Part shown: positions 15,683 to 24,230 of the stretch, piece by piece
Layout: every line of letters begins with the position of its first letter
Numbering within the stretch: position 1 is the first letter of the stretch
Assembly: GCA_030637945.1 (NCBI GenBank)
Contig: DAOWFN010000102.1
Coordinates: 1-28,254, forward strand
Length of the DNA: 28,254 bases
Direction: 5' to 3'
Origin: Gammaproteobacteria bacterium
GTDB lineage: Bacteria > Pseudomonadota > Gammaproteobacteria > SZUA-229
The notes under the pieces: model-generated
Database searches by the model: none
What the model saw: only the letters and a program-made list of their open reading frames with translations
Told to the model about the DNA's origin: nothing
Made by a program: the position numbers and the translations under genes

Positions 15683-16288
15683 TCAGCCTAATTTCTTCCA
15701 GCTTTCATGCTGCGACAGCAATTCCAGCGCCTGCGCCAGTAACTCTTTCCCCGGCGACATACGATGCCAGGTCGATGCCCCTGATGGATGCGGTAACGAA
15801 ATAATATCAACGTCAACGCCATTCACACGCTGCTTCAATTGTTTACCGATCACATCCACCAATTTATTCACCTCTAAATACTGCGCGATAGCCAGTTTTC
15901 CTACGGGAAGGACAAGCTTAGGCTGCAACAGCTCTATCTCTCTATTTATCCATCGTGAGCAGCTTGCTATTTCATTTTTGTTCGGCACACGGTCACCACC
16001 TTTTGGGTTTTTCCCCGGAAAACACCGACATACTGCCGACATGTAAACCTGCCGCCTGAAATCCTGCTCGCCAATGCCTATCGATTCAAACCATTTAAAT
16101 AAGGTTTTCCCCGCCGTCCAGGCGAAAGGACGCCCTAGAGCACCTTCTTTATCACCCGGCGCCTGACCGATCAATAATATCTCGGAGGCTACAGCCTGCC
16201 CTATAATCACCGGCTGAATCATCTCAGGACATAAACGACAACGGCTCAGCTGAGCCTGGTGCGCTAAAATTAAATCAATTTTTTTCAC
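15683..16288 (-). CDS. Uracil-DNA glycosylase superfamily protein, family 4-like
   Basis: This 201-residue protein has the two UDG superfamily motifs. Motif A is GQAPGDKEGALGRPFAWTAG (residues 41-60) and motif B is LPHPSGASTWH (165-175). Cys17 and Cys20, with Cys87 or Cys89 and Cys110, could bind a [4Fe-4S] cluster, as in family 4 enzymes. The expected role is removal of uracil from DNA. Motif A differs from the usual family 4 form: ED is EG, and FAWTAG replaces the more common FVGxAG. It may belong to a distinct subgroup with altered substrate choice. The start is GTG at 16288, with AGGA about eight bases upstream. It converges on the bidirectional terminator, and its upstream side abuts the palindromic element at 16333. 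Confidence 0.85.
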   Translation of the reverse strand: MKKIDLILAHQAQLSRCRLCPEMIQPVIIGQAVASEILLIGQAPGDKEGALGRPFAWTAGKTLFKWFESIGIGEQDFRRQVYMSAVCRCFPGKNPKGGDRVPNKNEIASCSRWINREIELLQPKLVLPVGKLAIAQYLEVNKLVDVIGKQLKQRVNGVDVDIISLPHPSGASTWHRMSPGKELLAQALELLSQHESWKKLG

Positions 16289-16332
16289 AATATTTCCTAA
16301 GGATGATGCAAATCATTATAAGATAGTTTTAG

Positions 16333-16604
16333 TTAAGGAGCCTCTGATCAATTATATAATATCTCTGGCTTACAGACGGGTTCGCAATCAAGGCGCAAGT
16401 TTGAGAACATGCTTATTGCATGGTGAAAGCTTGTAACGCAGAGTGCGTACCCGTCTGTAATCCCCACAGGGCGAGACCTGAAACGCACATCTACTGCGTT
16501 GCACTTTTTGCAAAGGACTAAGGCCATTTGCTGCAAAGCACGCCTTGTATCTGTACGCTTCAGGTCTCGCAGAGATAATATATAATTGATCAGAGGTTCC
16601 TTAA
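16333..16604. mobile_element. MITE-like palindromic element with two internal hairpins
   Basis: The ends 16333-16367 and 16570-16604 are inverted repeats over 35 bases with two mismatches. Inside, TTACAGACGGGT (16370-16381) pairs exactly with ACCCGTCTGTAA (16449-16460), and GCGAGACCTGAA (16471-16482) pairs exactly with TTCAGGTCTCGC (16559-16570). A single strand would thus fold into a three-way junction. The first arm contains a further small hairpin, CATGC/GCATG (16409-16413 with 16419-16423). Both ends carry TTAA, which may be a 4-base target duplication or part of the inverted repeat; AGTTAA also flanks directly (16331-16336, 16604-16609). There is no transposase. A 62-codon frame inside it on the minus strand looks accidental. 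Confidence 0.75.
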
Positions 16605-16637
16605 GTTAATTTTTGTAAAACAACCCATAATTTCAGT

Positions 16638-17456
16638 ATGATGAAACTCATCCAAGCCTTCCTGTTAACTTTATCTCTTATCAGCATTCCTGCGCATGCT
16701 GATGTGATGTTATTGATTCATGGCTATCTTGGCGATGCCTCCTCATGGGAAAAATCCAGCATTAATGATGCATTGCATCAGCGTGACTGGCAACGCGCCG
16801 GTATGTTTCGGGGTAGTCCACAGGGTCCGCAACTTTACGTGACAGAACATGAGAATACCGGAAACCTGGTATATGTTGCCACGCTGCCTTCAGACGCACC
16901 CGTCATGATTCAAGCTGATACGCTAAAAAGCATTATTGATATCATTCGAGAAACCCACAAAGACGAAAAACTTATCTTAGTCGGTCATTCCGCTGGCGGC
17001 GTTGTTGCTCGTATGACGATCATCCGTCATCGACTAAAAGACATTAAAGCACTCATTACTATTGCTTCTCCACATATCGGAACAGGCCGGGCAGACCAGG
17101 CACTGGACATCACCGCCAACCACGGGCCCTTTAATATGGTGAAAAGTTTCGTTGGTGGCAGTGGTTACGATGCACTCAAACATTCACGCGGTTTAATGAT
17201 CGACTTAAGGCACCCCCAACCGGGCAATCTACTTTACTGGCTCAACAGCCAACCGCACCCCGATATCCATTATGCATCGATCATACGATTGGACAATGAC
17301 GGCGCAGAAGGTGATTATTATGTCCCCGGCTTTAGCCAGAACATGAACAATGTACCCGCATTACAGGGCCAGTCATCAACGTTTATAGCACCCACTTCTC
17401 ATTTTTTAGTACGACAGGACGCAAACACTATATTGGCTATTATTGAGCAGTGGTAA
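16638..17456 (+). CDS. Secreted lipase-like alpha/beta hydrolase
   Basis: This 272-residue protein has a signal peptide (MMKLIQAFLLTLSLIS..., cleavage near AHA-D at residue 21). MLLIHGYLGDASSW follows, then nucleophile Ser118 in VGHSAGGVVAR, an acid candidate at Asp219 or Asp226, and His255 in APTSHFLV. The arrangement matches PGAP1/triacylglycerol-lipase-type esterases, and ASPHIGTG after the nucleophile is typical of this group. It is expected in the periplasm or outside the cell, hydrolysing an ester; the substrate is unknown. It starts 33 bases after the palindromic element, so its promoter must lie in or beside that element. It converges with the subtilase gene, leaving only 10 bases between the stops. 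Confidence 0.85.
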   Translation: MMKLIQAFLLTLSLISIPAHADVMLLIHGYLGDASSWEKSSINDALHQRDWQRAGMFRGSPQGPQLYVTEHENTGNLVYVATLPSDAPVMIQADTLKSIIDIIRETHKDEKLILVGHSAGGVVARMTIIRHRLKDIKALITIASPHIGTGRADQALDITANHGPFNMVKSFVGGSGYDALKHSRGLMIDLRHPQPGNLLYWLNSQPHPDIHYASIIRLDNDGAEGDYYVPGFSQNMNNVPALQGQSSTFIAPTSHFLVRQDANTILAIIEQW

Positions 17457-17466
17457 TTATTAATTG

Positions 17467-19242
17467 TTATTGAACAAGCTGTAAAAACAGGATTAGGTCC
17501 GAAGCGTTAATAACACCATCCGGCGACCCAGCAGGGTACAGATCGCCATGCGACAGTTGCAGCGAATCGGCTACGATCTCACCTAATACGATACGCTGTG
17601 CGATCAAATAATCTGCAGCGTTAACCTGACCATCCGGTGAACCTAATGGTGCCAGATCCCCATCATTAAAGTTGAAATCTAATGGTGCGGGATCAATGTT
17701 ATCGGCCAGTGAATCATTATCCGTATCACTCGAAGTCGGGTTAAGATCATTGGAAGGGTCATAGTTATTTGGGTCACCATCAAAAGCAACTTCATCATAA
17801 TCAGATATCGTATCACCGTCCGAATCGACCAGTAATGAATCACTGCCGATAGCGGTTTCAAATGTATCTAGCAAGCCGTCATTATCATCGTCATCATCAC
17901 AAGCGTCACCGGCGGTATCGAAATCGGTGTCTATCTGCAGCAGGTTAGCATCTAACGGGCAGTTATCCGCATCATCACACACACCGTCTAAATCTGTATC
18001 GTCACAGGTGAGCAATAACAGGGGCTCCTGAATACCATCTAAATCTTTGACACTACAGATACCATCGACAGTATTAGCGCAAGGGGTAAGGTCTCCAGTA
18101 GAGATCAACGCTGCTTTTACTGCTACTGGCGTAGCACCGGGGTTCTGCACGATATAAAGAGCAGCCGCCCCGGCCACATGAGGTGATGCCATACTAGTAC
18201 CATTCTTGTTTCCATAGTTTCCATCAGGAATAGTGGACCGTATCGAGACACCTGGCGCCATAATATCTACGTCCACCCCATAATTACTGAAGTTAGCAAA
18301 AGTATCATCCTCGGCATTGCCGGAAAGCCCTCCTGCGATACCATCATAATCTTCAAACGCAGAGACAGTGATAGCATTTGGATGCCCTGCCGGAAAAACC
18401 TGAGACACATCGATATGATCATTTCCAGCGGCCAATGTAAAAACCACACCAGCAGAAACAGCACCATCAATAGCATCATCCAGTGACTGGAATGTGCCTT
18501 CTCCCGTCAGGCTCAAATTGGCCACTTCGATCTCGTTTGCATGCGCTGTCACGTAGTCAACCCCTGCAAGAATCTGAGACACCGCACCAGTACCATCATC
18601 TTCCAGTACTTTTATCGCCCAGAGCCTGGCTCCGGGAGCAACACCGACAACGCCCGAAGTATTATCCAGAGCTGCTGCGATACCCGCGACGTGTGTGCCA
18701 TGACTGTTAACATCATTAGCAGCACTATCATTATCGATGCAGTTCGCATTAATCGGCCCCTGCGTTTTACAATAGGTATAACTAAATACATTTAGATCGG
18801 GGTGGTCCAGGTCAATACCAGTATCGAGAATAGCGATATCCACATCCACCCGGTCATCGATACCATCTATATTTGCTGTTGCATCAAGCTCAGCATTGAT
18901 CCGGTTGATACCCCTTGGCAAGGTTTGAGCATTCAACGATACGGTGACATCAGGTTCTATATAAACCACGTTAGGATCTGCTGCTATTTTTGCCAATAAC
19001 CGCTCTGGCATTTTTACGGCCATACCCCGTAACGCATGTCGATAGCGAAGATTAACTTTAAGTCCATTAAACCGCTTTAAAAATTTATTCGCGGTAACAT
19101 CTGTATCGATGTTATCTTTAAAAACGACAATATAATGTGAAGGAATAATACGCCCAGCTTTATCTGATGGCGCTGCACAGAGCGACGAAACCATCGTCAG
19201 AAGGTTTACAGCTATAGCGATCAGTATTGTTCGGCGTATCAT
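17467..19242 (-). CDS. Secreted subtilisin-like serine protease with TSP3 and dockerin-like C-terminus
   Basis: The protein has 591 residues from ATG 19242. A TTG ten codons upstream gives a longer frame but puts charged residues before the signal peptide MIRRTILIAIAVNLL. An inhibitor I9 propeptide spans about 33-100. The S8 catalytic domain (about 125-385) has Asp140 (LDTGIDLDHPDL), His181 (SHGTHVAG), Asn274 (AAGND) and Ser350 (GTSMASPHVAG). Asp-rich calcium-binding thrombospondin type 3 repeats follow (about 413-520). The C-terminus (527-591) has two dockerin-like units, GDLAPLGSPDGQVNAADYL and GDLYPAGSPDGVINASDLI. It should be an extracellular or surface protease. Its enclosed cysteines and calcium sites suggest stability outside the cell. 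The 3' end converges with the lipase gene. Confidence 0.93.
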   Translation of the reverse strand: MIRRTILIAIAVNLLTMVSSLCAAPSDKAGRIIPSHYIVVFKDNIDTDVTANKFLKRFNGLKVNLRYRHALRGMAVKMPERLLAKIAADPNVVYIEPDVTVSLNAQTLPRGINRINAELDATANIDGIDDRVDVDIAILDTGIDLDHPDLNVFSYTYCKTQGPINANCIDNDSAANDVNSHGTHVAGIAAALDNTSGVVGVAPGARLWAIKVLEDDGTGAVSQILAGVDYVTAHANEIEVANLSLTGEGTFQSLDDAIDGAVSAGVVFTLAAGNDHIDVSQVFPAGHPNAITVSAFEDYDGIAGGLSGNAEDDTFANFSNYGVDVDIMAPGVSIRSTIPDGNYGNKNGTSMASPHVAGAAALYIVQNPGATPVAVKAALISTGDLTPCANTVDGICSVKDLDGIQEPLLLLTCDDTDLDGVCDDADNCPLDANLLQIDTDFDTAGDACDDDDDNDGLLDTFETAIGSDSLLVDSDGDTISDYDEVAFDGDPNNYDPSNDLNPTSSDTDNDSLADNIDPAPLDFNFNDGDLAPLGSPDGQVNAADYLIAQRIVLGEIVADSLQLSHGDLYPAGSPDGVINASDLILFLQLVQ

Positions 19243-19282
19243 ATACAGTATATTATTCTCATAGATAGACAATAAATTTTCT

Positions 19283-19309
19283 CAAGGTATTCACGATGCA
19301 AATACCTTG
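19283..19309. promoter_or_regulatory. Perfect 9-base inverted repeat upstream of the subtilase gene
   Basis: CAAGGTATT (19283-19291) and AATACCTTG (19301-19309) are exact reverse complements around a 9-base loop. The site is 41 bases upstream of the protease ATG and 126 bases upstream of the divergent HDAC-family gene, so it could be an operator or a 5'-leader hairpin. No T-run follows, which argues against a terminator. Confidence 0.4.
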
Positions 19310-19434
19310 CCATTATTTAAATATTTATGGCACACAGGCGTTTAAAAGGTAAGTTTTTTAATTTATTAAACTGTCATTATAGATATGTAAGTTATACCGA
19401 CAATTAAGTTGATATATTAATTCAATATTCAGAC

Positions 19435-20382
19435 ATGAAAACCAGCACATGTTGTGTTTATTTAGGTGACGAACTTGCCGCTTATGGCTTTGGCGACAAT
19501 CACCCCTTTGGCCCACAGAGGCACCATGTTTTTAAAGACGCATTTTACCAACAGTCATTAGATAAAATCGTAGATATCCTGCCACCGGTCAAAACTGATC
19601 AGCAAACCTTAGAACTGTTCCATACGCACGATTACATACAAAAAGTTATCGAGCAGTCCAAATTTGGCGTGGGCTATCTCGACAGTGGCGATACGCCCGC
19701 TTTTATCGGCATGTATGAAGCTGCCAGTTATGTGGCCGGCAGCGTTGTCGATGCCATCGATCAGCTGATAAATGAACATTATAAAAAAGCTTTTATCCCG
19801 ATCGCCGGTCTGCATCATGCACAGCGGCATATCGCTGCCGGCTTCTGCGTGGTCAATGATTGCGGCATCGCCATCGAAACACTGTTCAGAAAATACAATT
19901 TACAACGCGTCGCTTATGTCGATATCGACGCGCATCATGGTGACGGCGTGTTTTACAGCTTCGAAGATGACCCGCGTTTGATCTTCGCCGATATGCACGA
20001 AGACGGACAATTTTTATATCCCGGCACCGGCGCTATCAGTGAAACAGGGAAAGCTGAGGCTGCCGGAATAAAACTCAATATTCCGATGCCGCCACAGGCA
20101 GATGACAAGCTGTTCTTCAAAATGTGGTCGCACGTAGAAAAATTTATAGAAAAACACCAACCTGAATTCATACTGTTTCAGTGCGGTGCAGACAGTATAG
20201 AGGGCGACCCCATTACACACCTTGCATATTCCGAAAAGGCACATGCCTACGCCGCTCAACGGTTGACTGAAATCGCAGAGAAATACTGTGGCGGCAAGCT
20301 CCTTGCCATGGGCGGCGGCGGTTACAACCACGACAATATTGCCAAAACCTGGACAGCCGTTGTGAACACATTGAGCAAGTGA
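19435..20382 (+). CDS. Histone deacetylase/AcuC family zinc amidohydrolase
   Basis: This 315-residue protein has the class I/II deacetylase layout. His127-His128 lie in GLHHAQ. VDIDAHHGDG supplies zinc ligands Asp165 and His167, and Asp253 in CGADSIEGDP is the third ligand. The catalytic Tyr297 sits in MGGGGY. All key residues are present, so it is expected to be an active cytoplasmic deacetylase of acetyl-lysine, acetylpolyamine or a similar small molecule. Bacterial relatives include AcuC, acetylpolyamine amidohydrolase and HDAH. No acetoin or polyamine genes lie nearby. It is divergent from the subtilase gene and followed after 109 bases by the SpmA-SpmB-type gene. The ATG lacks a clear ribosome binding site. 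Confidence 0.92.
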   Translation: MKTSTCCVYLGDELAAYGFGDNHPFGPQRHHVFKDAFYQQSLDKIVDILPPVKTDQQTLELFHTHDYIQKVIEQSKFGVGYLDSGDTPAFIGMYEAASYVAGSVVDAIDQLINEHYKKAFIPIAGLHHAQRHIAAGFCVVNDCGIAIETLFRKYNLQRVAYVDIDAHHGDGVFYSFEDDPRLIFADMHEDGQFLYPGTGAISETGKAEAAGIKLNIPMPPQADDKLFFKMWSHVEKFIEKHQPEFILFQCGADSIEGDPITHLAYSEKAHAYAAQRLTEIAEKYCGGKLLAMGGGGYNHDNIAKTWTAVVNTLSK

Positions 20383-20491
20383 ACAACATTAGAGCTTTAA
20401 TTTCCAGTGTAAAAATTTCAGCTACCTGTATATACTCAGGCTACAACTAACATCTATCCTCATTAGGAAAAAATATCTTCAAGCATAAATT

Positions 20492-21721
20492 ATGTTAGCT
20501 CATCTCTGGTTTGCTTTTTTTGCCGTCTCATTTATCAGTGCCTGCTACCAGTGGTTAATCAATGGACAGCCAGAAATTTTTTCAGCGCTGGTTCAGTCAA
20601 CTTTCGATATGGCTGGACTCAGCGTTGAGATTGCTATTGGTTTAATTGGCGTGTTAGCACTCTGGCTGGGTTTTTTCAAAATAGCTGAACGTGCCGGCAT
20701 GATAAAATTTTTATCTCGCGCACTCGAGCCACTGTTCTTAAAACTCATGCCCGATGTACCTAAAGGCCACCCATCGCATGGCAGCATCACGATGAATATC
20801 GCTGCCAACATTTTAGGACTGGACAACGCCGCTACACCCATGGGCTTAAAAGCCATGCAGGACCTGCAAAGCTTAAACCCTGAAAAAAACACCGCGAGCA
20901 ATGCACAGATATTATTTCTCGTACTAAACACCTCATCACTTACATTATTACCCATCACTATATTCATGTATCGCGCGCAACAGGGCGCGGCGGACCCGAC
21001 CGCTGTCTTTATACCTATATTGATGGCCACCGGTGCTTCGACACTCACCGGATTATTGGCTGTTGCTTATGTGCAAAAAATCAATCTATTAGACAAAACG
21101 ATCGTACTGTATTTCTCAGCGCTCGCAATAATTCTTGCCGCACTGGCCAGCTTCCTGGTTTCCCTGCCGGCAGACAGGATGGCAGCAACATCCAGCCTGC
21201 TGGGAAATTTTATTTTATTCAGCATCATCATGTTATTTCTGAGCGCAGGCTGGTTTAAAAAGGTCGATGTTTACGACGCATTTATCGAAGGCGCTAAGGA
21301 AGGTTTTGAAATTGCCATCAAACTGATCCCTTACTTACTTGCCATGTTGGTTGCTATTGGTTTGTTACGCAGCAGCGGTGTACTAGACACGCTACTTTCT
21401 GCGTTCGAAACTATTTTTACCTTATTTGGTTTTAATACCGATTTTGTTCAGGCGCTGCCCACCGCTTTCATGAAACCCTTAAGCGGCAGCGGCGCGCGCG
21501 CCATGATGCTCGAGACGATGAACACTTTTGGCGTAGATTCATTTGCAGCAACTGTCTCAGCTATCCTGCAAGGCAGCACAGAAACCACCTTCTATGTTCT
21601 TGCAGTTTATTTTGGCAGCGTTGGCATCAAACGTGTACGTCACGCACTGACATGTGCATTACTCGCCGATTTTGCGGGTATAACTGCGGCCATTTTAGCG
21701 GGTTACTGGTTCTTTCATTAA
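20492..21721 (+). CDS. Fused SpmA-SpmB type nucleoside-recognition (Gate) membrane protein
   Basis: This 409-residue membrane protein contains two nucleoside-recognition (Gate) halves. The first (about 40-200) has GLIGVLALWLGFFKIAERAGM and ITMNIAANILGLDNAATPMG. The second (about 265-400) has GAKEGFEIAIKLIPYLLAMLVAIGLLR and a KPLSGSGARAMM followed by QGSTETTFYVLAVY. In Bacillus these halves are two proteins, SpmA and SpmB, needed for spore core dehydration; in non-sporing Proteobacteria the fused form is common and its substrate is unknown. It lies 66 bases upstream of tatT on the same strand and could belong to the same transcript. Helix count is roughly ten. Confidence 0.88.
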   Translation: MLAHLWFAFFAVSFISACYQWLINGQPEIFSALVQSTFDMAGLSVEIAIGLIGVLALWLGFFKIAERAGMIKFLSRALEPLFLKLMPDVPKGHPSHGSITMNIAANILGLDNAATPMGLKAMQDLQSLNPEKNTASNAQILFLVLNTSSLTLLPITIFMYRAQQGAADPTAVFIPILMATGASTLTGLLAVAYVQKINLLDKTIVLYFSALAIILAALASFLVSLPADRMAATSSLLGNFILFSIIMLFLSAGWFKKVDVYDAFIEGAKEGFEIAIKLIPYLLAMLVAIGLLRSSGVLDTLLSAFETIFTLFGFNTDFVQALPTAFMKPLSGSGARAMMLETMNTFGVDSFAATVSAILQGSTETTFYVLAVYFGSVGIKRVRHALTCALLADFAGITAAILAGYWFFH

Positions 21722-21787
21722 ATGGCATTAACGAGTAGTATCTATACATGATTTAAAACATAACAACTTCACACACTGGTTAGCTCT

Positions 21788-22660
21788 ATGCATCATCACA
21801 CCACGTTTAAACTCATTGTTTTAAGCATAGTGCTCGTTTCTTTATCCGCCTGTTCCATCGACAAAATGATGGTTCGCGCTTCCATGCCGATGATCGAAGG
21901 CGGCATAGAAGCAATGAACGCGGAACCCGATCTACAACTGGCTGAAGACTCGATGCCTGCCAATCTAAGTTTACTTAATGGCATGCTCAAACTTGACCCT
22001 GAGAATATCCAGCTACACGTTTATGCCGCACAGGCGTACTACGGCTTGTCATATGGCTTCACTGAAGACCGCAACACCAAACGCTCAGAAGATTTTTATC
22101 TACGTGGTCTCAAACATGGCTTGACCGCCCTGGAGCTAAGTGGTTTAAAAAATGCAAAAAAACTAAACCCACTGGATCTGGAGCAGCAATTACAGAAACT
22201 TGGCGAGGATGATGTCGCCGCTCTGTTCTGGACAGCAAGCAACTGGGCGAAATGGATTGACCTCAACAGAGACAGCGCAGCAAGCTTGATCCAGCTACCC
22301 AAGCCAACCGCTATGATGCAACGCGTTCTCGAGCTGGATGATACGTTTTATTTCGGTGGCGCTCACATTTACTTCGGGGTTTTATATGGTTCACGCGCAC
22401 CAACGTTCGGTGGTGATTTCAAAAAGTCTAAACAACATTTTGACAGAGCCAGAGAAATCACTGACAACAAACTGCTTGTTGCCGATCTAATACAGGCACA
22501 ATATTTAGCCCGACAGATGCATGACCAAAATGACTTCCACCAACGCCTGACAAAAATCATTGATGCTCCCGAAGACTTATACCCGGAAGCTACGCTACTA
22601 AACCAGATTGTAAAACGCAAAGCCAGGCGACTGCTTCGCTACGAAGCCAAATGGTTTTAA
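21788..22660 (+). CDS. tatT: TatT: TRAP-transporter-associated TPR lipoprotein
   Basis: The protein has 290 residues with a lipoprotein signal peptide: hydrophobic stretch then lipobox LSAC, with lipidated Cys22. The mature part is all-helical with TPR-like repeats, for example NLSLLNGMLKLDPENIQLHVYAAQAYYGLSYGF split over two helices, and a conserved GAHIYFGVLYGSRAPTFGGD. This matches the TatT component family, known from Treponema pallidum Tp0956. There it forms a ring with the substrate-binding protein of a TRAP transporter, probably for hydrophobic ligands. It is followed by dctP, dctQ and dctM genes in the same direction, which supports the assignment. The periplasmic location follows from the lipobox. 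Confidence 0.9.
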   Translation: MHHHTTFKLIVLSIVLVSLSACSIDKMMVRASMPMIEGGIEAMNAEPDLQLAEDSMPANLSLLNGMLKLDPENIQLHVYAAQAYYGLSYGFTEDRNTKRSEDFYLRGLKHGLTALELSGLKNAKKLNPLDLEQQLQKLGEDDVAALFWTASNWAKWIDLNRDSAASLIQLPKPTAMMQRVLELDDTFYFGGAHIYFGVLYGSRAPTFGGDFKKSKQHFDRAREITDNKLLVADLIQAQYLARQMHDQNDFHQRLTKIIDAPEDLYPEATLLNQIVKRKARRLLRYEAKWF

Positions 22661-22692
22661 AGCATGGCCCCTCTCAGATAACAGACAGGCTA

Positions 22693-23730
22693 ATGAAGAC
22701 AAAGTTATTTTATCTATTTTTCACCAGCGCATTACTTTTATGCTCTCAGGCTGCAATTTCACAAAAAGTATATACCCTGAAATTTGCCACCTTGATGCCA
22801 ACTGGCACCAGCTGGACCAAAACGTTTGATGACTGGATAAAGGAAGTTGAAACAAAAAGCCAGGGACGTATAAAATTTAGAATGTATTCTGGCGGCGTCA
22901 TGGGTGATGAACCGGATGTGCTGCGTAAAATTCGTAAAGGCCAGCTACATGGCGGCCTTTTTAGCGGTTATGGCATCGGAAGAATCTATTCTCCCGCACG
23001 CATCCTTGAACTGCCATTCTTATTTAAAAACACCGATGAGATCGATTACGTCAGAGATCAATTAATGCCAGATCTCGAATCCGGTTTTCGAGAAAATGGC
23101 TTCGAGTTAATAGGCTGGCCTGAAGTCGGATTTATACACTTCTTTTCGAAACACAAAATACAATCGATAGATGACATAAGAAAAAGCCGCATCTGGTTAT
23201 GGCAAGGCGACCCACTGGGTGAAGCATTATTTGAGGCCGCTGATATTAAACCCGTCCCCTTATCCATCATCGATGTCTATCCGCAACTATCAGCCAAACA
23301 CGGCAGTATCGACACGGTGTACATGTCCACCTTTGGCGCTATCGCATTACAGTGGTACTCAAAAGTCAGATACGCCACGCATCTTTCCGTGACTAACGCA
23401 ATTGGTGCGGTTGTCATAAGCAACAGATTCTTCAACAAACTACCTGAAGATTTACAGCAGTTACTTAAATCTTCAGGGATTATAGCCAGCAACATCATCC
23501 GTCAACAAACACGCAGCGAAAACATAAAAAGCAAGCAGTTGTTGATTGATAACGGTATAGAATTTTTATGGGACTGGGATGATACAGCACTCGATGAGTT
23601 TATCGATATTCGTGATAACGCTGCCACACACCTGATTAAAACAGACTACATTCCCGAAGATTTTTTTAATAAAACCCGTTCACATCTCGATACTTACCGA
23701 TCAAAAATCAACAACCCTGAAACAAACTAA
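22693..23730 (+). CDS. dctP: TRAP transporter substrate-binding protein (DctP family, TatP-like)
   Basis: The protein has 345 residues from the ATG at 22693. A longer frame from 22651 would overlap tatT and place 14 polar residues before the signal peptide MKTKLFYLFFTSALLL. The mature protein begins near QKVYTLKFATLMPTGTSW. DctP landmarks include GRIKFRMYSGGVMGDEPDVLRKIRKG (positions about 71-96 of the protein) and the domain-crossing segment SRIWLWQGDPLGEALFEA, where the Arg is the usual carboxylate-binding residue. It should capture an organic anion in the periplasm and hand it to DctQM, with TatT as partner. The ligand cannot be read. Codon use resembles its neighbours. Confidence 0.9.
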   Translation: MKTKLFYLFFTSALLLCSQAAISQKVYTLKFATLMPTGTSWTKTFDDWIKEVETKSQGRIKFRMYSGGVMGDEPDVLRKIRKGQLHGGLFSGYGIGRIYSPARILELPFLFKNTDEIDYVRDQLMPDLESGFRENGFELIGWPEVGFIHFFSKHKIQSIDDIRKSRIWLWQGDPLGEALFEAADIKPVPLSIIDVYPQLSAKHGSIDTVYMSTFGAIALQWYSKVRYATHLSVTNAIGAVVISNRFFNKLPEDLQQLLKSSGIIASNIIRQQTRSENIKSKQLLIDNGIEFLWDWDDTALDEFIDIRDNAATHLIKTDYIPEDFFNKTRSHLDTYRSKINNPETN

Positions 23731-23753
23731 TCATTAAAATTATAGATTAACCC

Positions 23754-24230
23754 GTGTTTAAAAAAACCAATAATTTGTTACAAATATTTGAGACATGGGT
23801 CGCTGCTGGCAGCCTGCTATTACTGCTCATTTTATCTGTTTTTCAAATGTTATTACGCAATATTTTCGATTTCGGTTATCCTGAAATTGACATCATGAGT
23901 CGTCATCTATTAGTTATCTCGGGATTAATGGGGGCAGTACTCGCCACATCAAAACACGCGCATATTAAAACTGATGCTTTAAGTTTGTTGTTGAGCCGAT
24001 CAATAAAAAACAAACTTCAACTCCCGCTTAATTTGTTTTCCAGCACCATCTGTCTGGCGCTCTGTTATTACTCTGGCATTTTTGTGCTTGACGAATGGCA
24101 GTACGCACCAGCCAACGAACGATGGACTTTACCTTTTACTCTTATATACCCCATAAGCTTTGCTCTGATGAGCTGCCATTTCGTATTAAATGAAATAACG
24201 GCAGAAAGATCATCGCATAAAATAATATGA
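23754..24230 (+). CDS. dctQ: TRAP transporter small membrane subunit (DctQ)
   Basis: This 158-residue protein has four hydrophobic helices, near residues 10-35, 45-65, 88-110 and 128-150. The segment VFQMLLRNIFDFGYPEIDIMSRHLL is typical of DctQ. It forms the inner-membrane carrier with DctM. The start is GTG at 23754, 23 bases after dctP; no better start occurs. Its TGA overlaps the ATG of dctM by four bases (ATGA), indicating translational coupling. Confidence 0.9.
   Translation: MFKKTNNLLQIFETWVAAGSLLLLLILSVFQMLLRNIFDFGYPEIDIMSRHLLVISGLMGAVLATSKHAHIKTDALSLLLSRSIKNKLQLPLNLFSSTICLALCYYSGIFVLDEWQYAPANERWTLPFTLIYPISFALMSCHFVLNEITAERSSHKII

Noticed and set aside
16348..16536. A 62-codon open frame on the minus strand
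   Set aside because: It lies wholly within the palindromic element, has no ribosome binding site that I can see and no domain features; its codons are dictated by the inverted repeats.
17467..17502. Terminator between the convergent lipase and subtilase genes
   Set aside because: Only 10 bases separate the stops and no stem with a T-run is visible.
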